Assembly: GCA_018268835.1 (NCBI GenBank)
Contig: JAFDVU010000063.1
Span: 1-34,707, forward strand
Direction: 5' to 3'
From: Acidobacteriota bacterium
Lineage (GTDB): Bacteria > Acidobacteriota > Terriglobia > Bryobacterales > Bryobacteraceae
Length of the DNA stretch: 34,707 nt
Below the pieces are notes generated by a model that saw only the letters and a list, made by a program, of their open reading frames with translations, did no database searches and was not told the DNA's origin. Below, in pieces: positions 8,084 to 16,198 of this stretch. Position 1 is the stretch's first letter. Each line of letters starts with the position of its first letter. The position numbers and the translations under genes were made by a program.

Positions 8084-9136
8084 TCAGAACCTCCTTGAGA
8101 ATCCCAAGGTCACGGCGAAATCGGCGAAGGCTGCGTCACCGTGAGTGCCGTTGGCGATGTCGGAGACGCTGCGACGGCGGTTGCGTTCGATGGCCCACGG
8201 CACGTTGCAGGAGAAAACGTAGCCCCAGCGTTCATAGAGAAATCCGGGGTCGGCGGAGATGGCGTACCCGGGGCGCCGGAAGCCATTACTCTTGCCGAGA
8301 AGGTCGCGCACCGGCACGCCTTCCCACCGGCCGCCCATGGTCACGACCAACCCGGCGACCTTGGGGACGGCGTGGGCCACACCGCCACGAACCAGGTACT
8401 GATCAGAGATCGAGAACACCGTCTCTCCGGGGCGCGTGCGGAACGTGTTCACGTTATTGGTGTCCATCGGGTTGAACAGGTAGGACGCGGTAAAGTACAC
8501 CATAGCCCGCCACCAGACGGTGCGATACATCTGGGTTTCGAGGGAGAAACCCCATCCACCGTCGCCGGCCTGAATGGACTGATCGGCGGTTGCCATCAGG
8601 GGGTTGCCGCCGTTGCCCACGGCGAGTCCGGTGGAGTCCGATTTGCCGGTGGGCATTTTCAGGCTCGCGCCGATGGAGATGTTCCCGCCGTTTTCGGTGG
8701 GCGGGCGGAACAGCAGAAAGCGGCCACCGAAAGTCATGTCGCCGATGCCTCTCACGCGGAACTCGCCTTTCGGCGCGTACAACTGATTGCGGTAGGCAAA
8801 CAGCAGGGGCACGCTGGCGCTCAGAAAAAGCCGCCTGGTCATCTGCCGTTCGATCCCGAAGTCGAACAGGTGATAGACGTTTTGAATCTGGTTGTGCGCG
8901 ATCTCGCGTTGTGTCTGCTCCACAGTCCCGATGAAGTGTCGGGACGATGGTTGAAAACGATATCCGATCGTGATCGCCCATGGCTGCGGGCCCTTGACTT
9001 CCCTGGCCGTAATGCGGTCTTCGTCAAGGACCCGCGGCCCTTTGTCCTGCTCCTCGTCCTCGATATCGCGGCGTTTCGCCGGCCGCGGCTGTTCACATAG
9101 CACGCCAAGCACGGGCGCGCTGCCTCTGGCAGCCAC
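8084..9136 (-). CDS. outer-membrane beta-barrel-like protein (mature part)
   Basis: About 350 residues of uninterrupted frame. From TIGYRFQPSSRHFIG onward the sequence alternates polar and hydrophobic residues in short strands with Gly and aromatic residues and ends in VTLGFSRRF, a terminal Phe as in outer-membrane barrels. No family signature beyond that; it resembles 'transporter'-type or outer-membrane phenol-degradation-like barrels, but I would not name one. The GTG at 9136 that opens this frame has no ribosome-binding site and gives no signal peptide. An in-frame TGA (9137-9139) directly precedes it, and upstream of that, in the same frame, is a convincing signal peptide, so the gene is probably interrupted. 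Shares a transcript with the TlpA-like gene. Confidence 0.7.
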   Translation of the reverse strand: MAARGSAPVLGVLCEQPRPAKRRDIEDEEQDKGPRVLDEDRITAREVKGPQPWAITIGYRFQPSSRHFIGTVEQTQREIAHNQIQNVYHLFDFGIERQMTRRLFLSASVPLLFAYRNQLYAPKGEFRVRGIGDMTFGGRFLLFRPPTENGGNISIGASLKMPTGKSDSTGLAVGNGGNPLMATADQSIQAGDGGWGFSLETQMYRTVWWRAMVYFTASYLFNPMDTNNVNTFRTRPGETVFSISDQYLVRGGVAHAVPKVAGLVVTMGGRWEGVPVRDLLGKSNGFRRPGYAISADPGFLYERWGYVFSCNVPWAIERNRRRSVSDIANGTHGDAAFADFAVTLGFSRRF

Positions 9137-9229
9137 TCAACCCTGGCCGGACGCGGGCTCAGCAAACGAGAACAGCAACAATACAGGTGTGGCAGCGAGC
9201 CAGGACCTACGATTGATCAAATACAGCAT
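9137..9229 (-). pseudogene. detached signal-peptide exon-like fragment of the beta-barrel gene, ending in TGA
   Basis: Same frame as the barrel gene. From ATG at 9229, or more likely TTG at 9220, it encodes INRRSWLAATPVLLLFSFAE then PASGQG and a TGA at 9137-9139. This is a standard Sec signal: basic start, hydrophobic core, A-S-G type cleavage site. GGAGG (9230-9234) lies nine bases before the TTG, and a promoter with 17-base spacing lies just upstream. Together with the barrel this would make an ordinary exported protein if the TGA were a sense codon. Explanations: recent nonsense mutation, base-call error, or readthrough. Confidence 0.65.
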
Positions 9230-9245
9230 CCTCCGAGTTTTGAAA

Positions 9246-9274
9246 AGTGTACGGTCCTGGTCTCGCGGAATCAA
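9246..9274 (-). promoter_or_regulatory. candidate promoter for the beta-barrel/TlpA operon
   Basis: On the minus strand TTGATT (-35, 9269-9274), a 17-base spacer, and TACACT (-10, 9246-9251). Predicted start near 9239 lies just ahead of the GGAGG and the signal-peptide start at 9220/9229, not ahead of the GTG at 9136. Confidence 0.5.
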
Positions 9275-9326
9275 TAATCGATTCACACTAGAGAGCCGTT
9301 AGAGAGACTTAGAGGGACGGTATTGG

Positions 9327-9355
9327 TAGCCAAGCCGCGGGTTCTTCGGTACACT
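9327..9355 (+). promoter_or_regulatory. candidate promoter for the fadL-like operon
   Basis: TAGCCA (-35, 9327-9332), 17-base spacer, TACACT (-10, 9350-9355). Both hexamers match at four of six positions. The same TACACT -10 occurs in the divergent promoter at 9246. Confidence 0.38.
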
Positions 9356-9404
9356 ATTCCACTGCAAGTCAGTTTCCTGCAAACACCTGGGTCAAGGAAA
9401 ACCA

Positions 9405-10835
9405 ATGAAGCAGCTTAGGGGAATGCTGTTCTGTCTGTGGATTGGAACCGGCACGGGGTGGGGTTCAGCCTTTTCTATCCATGAGATAGGAACTCGATCG
9501 GCAGGCATGGGGGGCGCGTTCGTCGCGGTGGCGAGCGACGGCTCGGCCCTCTTTTACAATCCGGCCGGTATTGCCTTCCAGCCGGGTTTTCGGATGCAGA
9601 TGGACACGTTGTTTGTCCACGGTGACTTCAGGTTCACCCCCTCACAGGCTCCGAACGGTACTATCGTGCCGCCGGGAGGGTACCAGGGCTTCATCAGCCC
9701 GCAACTCCTGATGGTGCCCAACCTGTGGATGACCGCGCGGGTGAGTTCGAGGTGGACCGTGGGATTCGGATCGTTCGCGCCATTCGGACTGGGCGGGAAC
9801 TGGACGAACTTCCAGGACGGCGATCCGGCGGATACAAAATTCGTGGCGCGGTTCCATACCACCCGGCCGAAGATGGAATCCATCTGGATGCAGCCCACGA
9901 TCGCGTATCGGGTCACCGACAACCTCTCAGTCGCGGTGGGCGGGGCGCTGGTGCACACGCACGTGCTGCTCGAGCAGAGCATACTGAATCCGCTGGAAGA
10001 GGGGGTGGTGTTCGGCAAGCAACTGGCGCCGATGATTTTCCCCGGAGCCAACCCGACGATGGCGGGAAGTATCATCGCGCGTCTTCTGCCCGAGGGACGC
10101 TCGCGCTTCGCCGCGACCTCCAACAACATCGGCGGAAACCTCGGGATCCTCTACTGGCACCCGCGCTGGAAGACGCGATTCGGCTTCAACTACCGGACGG
10201 CGGTGACGCAGCATTTTCAAGGCAAGGCCTCGTTTGCATTCACCACGAACTATGCGCTCAAGCCCCTGGCCGGTCCGGATACTTTCGCGAAACTATTTCC
10301 CGAGCAGGATGCCAGGGCCACCTTTCCCACACCGGGGACCTACGCGGTGGGGGTCGCGACCGAGGCTTTCGGCAAGAACCTGTTCGCCCTGGACCTGCAG
10401 GTACAGGATTACAGCCGGCTGCGCTACGTCGTGCTCAACTTCACCCAGACGGTGAACACGGCGACGCCGGCGGAGGCGCGGATCGAATACGATTTTCACA
10501 ACGCCTACGCAGTGAGGCTGGGATGGGAGCGGCCACTGCGGTTCGCGACGGTGCGGGCGGGTTGGGCTCTCGACGGAACCCCGGTGCCCGAGAAAGCGGT
10601 GAGCCCGCTGTGGCCGGACAGTACGCGCCTCAACTTCGATGTGGGCGCGTCCAAAATGATCGGACGCAAGGAGGTTTCCTTGTTCTATCAGTTCACGAAG
10701 TTCCTGCCCAGGACAACGAACGTCGCGGCCAACGCCAACCTGTTTACGAACGGCGACTGGAGGAGCACGGCGCAGTTGTTCGGCGTCGCGGTCCGGTTCC
10801 GGAAAGGGGCCGAAGGCCTGGAGTTCAAGCGATGA
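9405..10835 (+). CDS. OmpP1/FadL/TodX family outer-membrane transporter
   Basis: 476 residues, normal for the FadL family of barrels that admit long-chain fatty acids and other hydrophobic compounds across the outer membrane. Signal peptide to about residue 22 (cleavage near GWGSA), then the family N-terminal pattern SIHEIGTRSAGMGGAFVAV followed by DGSALFYNPAG (the conserved Met-Gly-Gly-Ala and Asn-Pro-Ala-Gly). The rest is long amphipathic strands ending in FGVAVRFRKG. AAGGA lies six bases before the ATG. Its stop overlaps the ATG of the SGNH-like gene, which in turn overlaps the Kelch gene, so the three are one translational unit. The ligand is unknown. Confidence 0.93.
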   Translation: MKQLRGMLFCLWIGTGTGWGSAFSIHEIGTRSAGMGGAFVAVASDGSALFYNPAGIAFQPGFRMQMDTLFVHGDFRFTPSQAPNGTIVPPGGYQGFISPQLLMVPNLWMTARVSSRWTVGFGSFAPFGLGGNWTNFQDGDPADTKFVARFHTTRPKMESIWMQPTIAYRVTDNLSVAVGGALVHTHVLLEQSILNPLEEGVVFGKQLAPMIFPGANPTMAGSIIARLLPEGRSRFAATSNNIGGNLGILYWHPRWKTRFGFNYRTAVTQHFQGKASFAFTTNYALKPLAGPDTFAKLFPEQDARATFPTPGTYAVGVATEAFGKNLFALDLQVQDYSRLRYVVLNFTQTVNTATPAEARIEYDFHNAYAVRLGWERPLRFATVRAGWALDGTPVPEKAVSPLWPDSTRLNFDVGASKMIGRKEVSLFYQFTKFLPRTTNVAANANLFTNGDWRSTAQLFGVAVRFRKGAEGLEFKR

Positions 10836-12028
10836 CGAGGCCGGCGGGATTCTTCGTGGCGATGGCGCTCGTGTCCCTTCCGGCGGGCGCCGCGGTGGTG
10901 CCGGAGCGGTTGGATCCGACCCTGACGGTGGTAGTGGGAGGCGGACTCTCCGCCGGTTTCGCGGATTTCCACCTGACGGGGACGGGGCAGAATCGGGCGT
11001 GGCCGGTGCTGGCGGCGCAGCAGATGGGCACCTACATGGCGGTGCCCACCATGCGGGAGTCGCCATACACGGGAGTGGTGAATTCGTATCAGCCGCTGCC
11101 GGGACTGCTGCGGCAGGTGCCGCAGAGCGGCGAGCGCGCGCTGCCGTTTCCGTTTTTTGCGCTCAACCTTTCTGTGCCGTTCTTCCGGGTGGGCGATTCG
11201 CTGCGTCTGCGGGCGCAGCCGAAGATCGACGGCCTCAACCTAATCCCCGCGATCGAAGGCGATATCCGGCAGACACTGGCCAACGCGATTGTGGGCGGGC
11301 CTCTGCTGGTGTTTCAGCCGCCGGTGTTGTTGACGCAGGCGGAATATGCGCAGTCGCTGAACCCGACCCTGATGTTTATCCAACTCGGCTTTGAAGATGT
11401 TCTCGACGCCGCGGTGGGCGGGGACGCTTCCAAGATCACTTCGACGTCTTCGTTCGCGAGCGACTACGGGCAACTTCTGGGCCGCATGCTCCAGACCGAC
11501 GCCACGGTGATCGTCATGACGGTGCCCGATCCCACCGAGACCGCGTATTTTGCGACCGTCGGCGAAGTGGCACAACAGTACGGGATGGCGCCGGCGGACT
11601 TGAGCGCGCGATTCGGACTGGGAGCGGGCGACCTGGTCACGCTGGGCGGCATGGTGGAGATTGCGGACGCGCTGCGCGGGCGCGGGAGCGGAGCCAGCGG
11701 GCTTTCGCGCGGGTCGGTGCTGCCGGCGGCGGTGGCGTCGAGCGTGCGCAGCGCCGTCACGGGCTACAACAGCGCCATTCGCGCGGCGGTGCAGGACACG
11801 CGGGCGAAGGTCTTCGACCTCGGCGACTACCTGCACCAGGTCAAGGTCGCGGGCGTGAGTTCCGGAGGTGTTTCGGTGACGGGGGCGTACGGCGGCGGCT
11901 TCTACTCCGAAGACGGTCTCTATCCGGGCGCCGCGGGCCAGGCTCTGATCGCCAACGCGGTCCTGCAATTCCTGAACAGTCAGTACGGATCCAGCTTCCA
12001 GCCTGTGGCGGTGGGAGGTCTACAGTGA
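10832..12028 (+). CDS. SGNH-fold protein lacking catalytic residues (putative pseudoenzyme)
   Basis: 398 residues from the ATG at 10832, which overlaps the FadL stop (ATGA) and has GGAG eight bases upstream. Signal peptide MTRPAGFFVAMALVSLPAGA. The order of blocks matches the SGNH/GDSL hydrolase fold found in large exported acidobacterial members: block I TVVVGGGLSAGFADF (36-40), block III IQLGFEDVLDAAVGG (186-190), block V EDGLYPGAAGQALIANAV (361-365). In active enzymes these read GDSLS, GxND and DGxHP. Here the nucleophile Ser is Gly38, the oxyanion Asn is Glu188 and the catalytic His is Tyr364; only Asp361 remains. I infer a binding protein that kept the fold. The fold assignment rests on block spacing, so a structure prediction would be decisive. 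Confidence 0.68.
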   Translation: MTRPAGFFVAMALVSLPAGAAVVPERLDPTLTVVVGGGLSAGFADFHLTGTGQNRAWPVLAAQQMGTYMAVPTMRESPYTGVVNSYQPLPGLLRQVPQSGERALPFPFFALNLSVPFFRVGDSLRLRAQPKIDGLNLIPAIEGDIRQTLANAIVGGPLLVFQPPVLLTQAEYAQSLNPTLMFIQLGFEDVLDAAVGGDASKITSTSSFASDYGQLLGRMLQTDATVIVMTVPDPTETAYFATVGEVAQQYGMAPADLSARFGLGAGDLVTLGGMVEIADALRGRGSGASGLSRGSVLPAAVASSVRSAVTGYNSAIRAAVQDTRAKVFDLGDYLHQVKVAGVSSGGVSVTGAYGGGFYSEDGLYPGAAGQALIANAVLQFLNSQYGSSFQPVAVGGLQ

Positions 12029-14544
12029 AGACGCGATTCTTCGCGATGCTGGCCGGTTGTTTGTGGGCGGCGATGACGAGTCCGGCGGGCATCAAGTTGC
12101 CAACCTCGGGAGTGCTGGCGGGGCCGCTTGCGGACGACGGCCGGAGTTCGATGGGGGACGCCATCACCAACTACCCGTTCGGAAGCGGGCGCGGAGACGT
12201 GTTTCTGCACGGCTGGGTACTGATCGAGTTCGACCCGCCCGTGGGATCGACGGCGCACTTCCGCATGAAGTGGCATGCGATCGGCGACGTGCCGTTCTAT
12301 TCCTTTCCCAGCGGCCACTACCTGCACGTGACCGGCGAGCAGAATCTGCACAGCACCTGGCAGGTCAGCCAGGCGGATTTGAATCTGGACACCGGCGAGG
12401 TCACCAACCTGGACGTACACTCGATCTACCAGAATGTGCTGATCAACAAGTCGACGAAGTACGACCGGCTGCCCTCGATCAGCGGCGCCAGTTCCTTCAC
12501 CGCGCTTTTCGGCGATTTCCCGGGCCTCACGTTTCCGTTTCCGCTGCCGTTCACGGACCGGCCGGACGTATACAACAACGCGCGTTTCGTGGTGGACGCC
12601 AACCAGAGGATCACGGGATTCGAGTTTCACGGGAAGACGTTTATTCCGATCACCGTGCTGCCCTCGCTGGGCATCATGCCGCCCTACGCGTTCGGGCCCA
12701 AGGGCATCACGATCGTGCCTGGAGTGGAGGGGTGTCTGCCGGGGACCACGCCTCCCGACCAGTGTCTGAGCGAATCCCGTCTGCCGGACGGCATCGACTC
12801 TCCCCTGAACGCCTACCTCTCGCCCCACCTGGAACTGGTAACCACGGAACTGCGGGAGATCGGCGGGCGGCGTCCGTTTCCGCGAGCGCTTCCCGGGGGC
12901 GTGACCATGGGCGGAGCGGCGGCCGCGCTGAGCGGGCGATTGTACGTGACCGGAGGCAGTGATGGGGAGCGGCCGGTGAGCCGCGCCGCGGCGTACGATC
13001 CGGCGCGCAACGAGTGGACCAGCCTGCCGGATATGCCGCGGACACTATGGCAGCACTGTTCGGCGGCGGCAGGCGGGAAGGTGTACGTCGCCGGAGGACG
13101 GGAGGGCCGGGATTCGGGTCCGACGGCCGGTGTGTGGGCTTTCGACCCGGCTTCGGGCGGGTGGTCGAGCGCAGCGCCGTTGCCGGCGGCGTCGGCGGGA
13201 CCGGCGTGCGCCGCGCTGGACACTCGCATCTACGTGTTCGGCGGGGCCACGGCGAACTCGCCGGTCTCCGACGGAGCGTGGGTGCTGGATACGGGATCGG
13301 GCCAGTGGTCGGCGTTGCCGCGGCTGCCGGTCGCGCTTTCGGGCAGCGCGGTGGCGGTGCTGGGGCGCGAGATCTGGGTGATCAACGGCGCCGTGGACGG
13401 AACCACCGCCACCAACCGGGTGCTGATCTTCTCGCCCGATTCGGGCACGTGGCGGGACGGGCCGGCGACTCTTCGGGCCGTGTACGGCGCCTCGGCGGCG
13501 GCACTGGAGGGACGGATCTACCTGGCGGGCGGACGCACCGCGCCGGGCGGCTCGCTGGACGTCGGAACCGTGCTCTATCACAGCCAGACCATGCAATTGC
13601 TGGCGCCGGATCGGAATTGGTACGCCGGCCCGTATCCTCCGCTTCCGGCCAGCGGGATGGCGGGTGCGGTGGTGGGCGATACGTGGTTCCTGGCAGGCGG
13701 CGACACGGCATCGACGGCGCCGGCGGCGCCGACCGGAATCGTGCGGGCCTATGCGGGCTGGACGGATTGGGTGGATAGCGATACGTATCCGGCGCTGGTG
13801 GCGCAGACCATCCGCAATGCCGCCGGCCTGGGCGCCGGTCCGGCGGAACTGGCTCCGGGAGCGCTGGCCTCGATCATCGGGGATCATCTTTCGGATGTGA
13901 GCATGGATGCGCCGGCGGCGCGCTACGAAGGGCGCTACCTCACCACGGATTTGCCGGAAAGCCTGGGCGGAGTACGGGTGACGATCGATGGAATCGCGGC
14001 CGGAATCGTAGCGGTGTCGCCGAAGCGGATCGACTTTCAGGTTCCGTTCGGGCTGGCGCCGGGTAGGACGGTGAAGGTGGAGGTTTCGCGCGGCGGCGCG
14101 GCGGCATCGCCGGCCATCGTGACGGTGGCGGCGTCGGCCCCCGGTATTTTCACCTACACGTACGGCGAAACCCGGTCGCTGGACGTACTGAACGGCAACG
14201 CCGCGATCGTGCGCAATGCCGACGGCACGCTGAACTATCCGGCGCAACCGGCCCACCCGGGGGACACTGTGACCCTGCGGGTCACCGGACTGGGAGACGT
14301 CAGCCCGCGGCCGGAGCGGCTCCAACGCGGTCCGCGCGCGGCGCCTTCACCGGTGCAAATTCCCCAGGTGATGATTGACGGACGCAACGCGGCCGTTCTG
14401 TCGGCGGTGCTGGTGCCGGGAGAAGCCGGCCTCTACGATGTGCGGGTGACGCTGCCCAGGGAGACGCGATCCGGGGCGCGAGTCACGGTGCAGGTGCTGG
14501 CCGGCGGCATCGCCTCCAACGGCGCCGTCATGGCGGTGCAATAG
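12025..14544 (+). CDS. exported Kelch-repeat protein with TIGR03437-like C-terminal domain
   Basis: 839 residues from the GTG at 12025, which overlaps the upstream TGA by four bases and has GGGAGG six bases before it. Signal peptide MKTRFFAMLAGCLWAAMTSPAG. Residues about 30-280 form a beta-rich domain I do not recognise. Residues about 285-580 are six Kelch-like blades (repeated G-G, then a Tyr/Trp pair, for example LYVTGGSDGERPVSRAAAYD and IYVFGGATANSPVSDGAWVL), a beta-propeller. Residues about 595-839 match the Solibacter-type TIGR03437 domain: IRNAAG, LAPGALASIIGDHL, SLGGVRVTIDGIAAGIVAVS, RIDFQVPFGL, ASAPGIFTY. Probably a surface or periplasmic binding protein working with the FadL porin and SGNH-like partner; function inferred from the operon only. 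Confidence 0.9.
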   Translation: MKTRFFAMLAGCLWAAMTSPAGIKLPTSGVLAGPLADDGRSSMGDAITNYPFGSGRGDVFLHGWVLIEFDPPVGSTAHFRMKWHAIGDVPFYSFPSGHYLHVTGEQNLHSTWQVSQADLNLDTGEVTNLDVHSIYQNVLINKSTKYDRLPSISGASSFTALFGDFPGLTFPFPLPFTDRPDVYNNARFVVDANQRITGFEFHGKTFIPITVLPSLGIMPPYAFGPKGITIVPGVEGCLPGTTPPDQCLSESRLPDGIDSPLNAYLSPHLELVTTELREIGGRRPFPRALPGGVTMGGAAAALSGRLYVTGGSDGERPVSRAAAYDPARNEWTSLPDMPRTLWQHCSAAAGGKVYVAGGREGRDSGPTAGVWAFDPASGGWSSAAPLPAASAGPACAALDTRIYVFGGATANSPVSDGAWVLDTGSGQWSALPRLPVALSGSAVAVLGREIWVINGAVDGTTATNRVLIFSPDSGTWRDGPATLRAVYGASAAALEGRIYLAGGRTAPGGSLDVGTVLYHSQTMQLLAPDRNWYAGPYPPLPASGMAGAVVGDTWFLAGGDTASTAPAAPTGIVRAYAGWTDWVDSDTYPALVAQTIRNAAGLGAGPAELAPGALASIIGDHLSDVSMDAPAARYEGRYLTTDLPESLGGVRVTIDGIAAGIVAVSPKRIDFQVPFGLAPGRTVKVEVSRGGAAASPAIVTVAASAPGIFTYTYGETRSLDVLNGNAAIVRNADGTLNYPAQPAHPGDTVTLRVTGLGDVSPRPERLQRGPRAAPSPVQIPQVMIDGRNAAVLSAVLVPGEAGLYDVRVTLPRETRSGARVTVQVLAGGIASNGAVMAVQ

Positions 14545-14548
14545 GCGG

Positions 14549-16198
14549 CTATTCGGCGGTGAGGGCGCGGCCTTCGATGCAATGGTAGGCGCCGGCCTTG
14601 ACGTGGGAGAATTCCTGGGTGGCGCCGCTGGGCCATTCGATCACCAGGCGGCTTGCGGAATCGCGTTTGCCGAGCCCGAAGGTCAGGGTGAGTTCGGATT
14701 GCGAGAGGTAGCTGGACCCGGACTTGACGCGGCGCGATTGCGCGCCGTCGGGAGTGAAGACTCGGGCCAGGGCGCCGATGGCGTCGCGGTTGGATTTGGT
14801 GCCCGTGAGGTGCAGCCGCAGGCCGCGGTTTCCGGACAACTGCCGATTGCGGTAGAGGAAGGCGGGGCCCTGGTTGGTGGTGAGCAGAAGGTCGGGGGAG
14901 CCGTCCCGATCGTAATCGCCGAAGGCCAATCCGCGGGCCACCTTGGGGGTGGCGAAGCCGCCGCCGGCCTCGGCTGCGACGTCGCGAAAGGTCCCGTTGC
15001 CGGCATTGAGAAACAGGTGCGGCGACTGAGCATAGCCGACGTTGCCGCGGATATGGCGCACGGTTTCGTCGATGTGGCCGTTGACGGCGACGAGGTCGAG
15101 TCTGCCGTCGAGGTCGAGGTCGAGGAAGGCGCAGCCGAATCCGAGGCTGGAGCGGGAAGCCGGTCCGATGCCGGCCGCGGTGGCGGCGTCGGAGTAGGTG
15201 CCGTCGCGTCCCAGGCGGTAGAGGGCCATCATCTCGTTATCGAAGTTGGTGACGGCGATGCCTTCGATGCCGGAGTTATCGAAATCGGCGGCGTCCACGC
15301 CCATGCCGGCGCGGGCCCTCCCGTCCTCGCTGAAGGCCACGGCGGCGCGGACGGCGACGTCTTCGAAGGTGCCGTTCCTGAGGTTGCGGTAGAGCTTGTT
15401 GGGCTGGGTGTCGTTGGCGATGAGCAGGTCGGGCCAGCCGTCGCGATCGTAGTCCAGCAGGGCCACGCCCAGCGATTTGGAAGTGCTGTCGAAGATCCCG
15501 CTTTTGGCGGTGACGTCCTCGAAGGTGCCGTCGCCGCGGTTGCGGAAGAGCCAGCAGGTTTCGCCGTGATAGGCCTCCGGGGTGCAGTAGGACTTGCGCT
15601 TGCCGTCCACGCTGCAGAAGACGTCGTGGGCGGCGGACCATTTGACGTAGTTGCAGACCAGCAGGTCGAGGAAGCCGTCGCGGTCGAAATCGAACCAAAG
15701 GGCTGAGGTGCTGAAGGCGCTGCGGCCGCCCAGCCCGGCCTTTTCGGTGACATCGAGGAAGCGGCCGCGGCCGTTGTTGCGGAAGAGGCGGTTCTGGCCG
15801 ACGGCGGTTACCAGGAGATCGGGGAAGCCATCGTTGTTGTAGTCGCCGATCGCTACCCCCATGCCGTACATTTCGACCGCCAGACCCGCGCCGGCAGTGA
15901 CGTCGGTGAAGGTGCCGTTCCGATTGTTGCGGTAGAGCCGCATGGTGGAGCGGTCGGTGTGGCCGGGCCATGAGGTGCCGTTGACCAGCAGAATGTCGAG
16001 CCAGCCGTCGCAGTCGTAATCGAAGAAGGCGCAACCCGGGCCGAGGGTCTCGGGCAGGTACTTGGCGCCGTAGGCGCCGCTGTTATGGCGGAATTGGATG
16101 CCGGCGGACGCGGTGACGTCGCTGAGTTGGAAGGGAAGGCCGGGCGCGGCGGAGAGGGGCCACGCGGCGGCGCCGGCCAGCAGCGTCCGGCGGGTCAT
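14549..16198 (-). CDS. CRTAC1 family protein (FG-GAP/VCBS repeats plus ASPIC-UnbV domain)
   Basis: 549 residues. Twin-arginine-type leader MTRRTLLAGAAAWPLSAAPG. At least six FG-GAP/VCBS repeats with Ca-binding-like Asp-x-Asp-x-Asp-G-x-x-D loops (FFDYDCDGWLDILLVNG, IGDYNNDGFPDLLVTA, LLDYDRDGWPDLLIAND, FLDLDLDGRLDLVAVNG, FGDYDRDGSPDLLLTTN), forming an integrin-like propeller, then an ASPIC/UnbV domain (SNRDAIGALARVFT, VKSGSSYLSQSE, LVIEWPSGATQEF). Such proteins are exported; their substrates are mostly unknown. The ATG overlaps the stop of the NarL regulator gene by four bases, so it is made together with a two-component system. Convergent with the Kelch gene, four bases between stops. Confidence 0.92.
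   Translation of the reverse strand: MTRRTLLAGAAAWPLSAAPGLPFQLSDVTASAGIQFRHNSGAYGAKYLPETLGPGCAFFDYDCDGWLDILLVNGTSWPGHTDRSTMRLYRNNRNGTFTDVTAGAGLAVEMYGMGVAIGDYNNDGFPDLLVTAVGQNRLFRNNGRGRFLDVTEKAGLGGRSAFSTSALWFDFDRDGFLDLLVCNYVKWSAAHDVFCSVDGKRKSYCTPEAYHGETCWLFRNRGDGTFEDVTAKSGIFDSTSKSLGVALLDYDRDGWPDLLIANDTQPNKLYRNLRNGTFEDVAVRAAVAFSEDGRARAGMGVDAADFDNSGIEGIAVTNFDNEMMALYRLGRDGTYSDAATAAGIGPASRSSLGFGCAFLDLDLDGRLDLVAVNGHIDETVRHIRGNVGYAQSPHLFLNAGNGTFRDVAAEAGGGFATPKVARGLAFGDYDRDGSPDLLLTTNQGPAFLYRNRQLSGNRGLRLHLTGTKSNRDAIGALARVFTPDGAQSRRVKSGSSYLSQSELTLTFGLGKRDSASRLVIEWPSGATQEFSHVKAGAYHCIEGRALTAE

Noticed and set aside
9725..10831. Upstream extension of the SGNH-like frame into the FadL gene
   Set aside because: Only re-reads FadL sequence in another frame; the ATG at 10832 has a ribosome-binding site and a signal peptide.
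11192..11203. A literal GDSL (residues 121-124) in the SGNH-like protein
   Set aside because: It falls between blocks I and III where no nucleophile is expected; the real block I position reads GGGLS, so this is a coincidence.
15050..15130. Repeated GTCGAGGTCGAGGTCGAGG tract as a DNA repeat
   Set aside because: It encodes the LDLDLDG calcium-loop residues of a VCBS repeat, so the repetition is explained by protein sequence.
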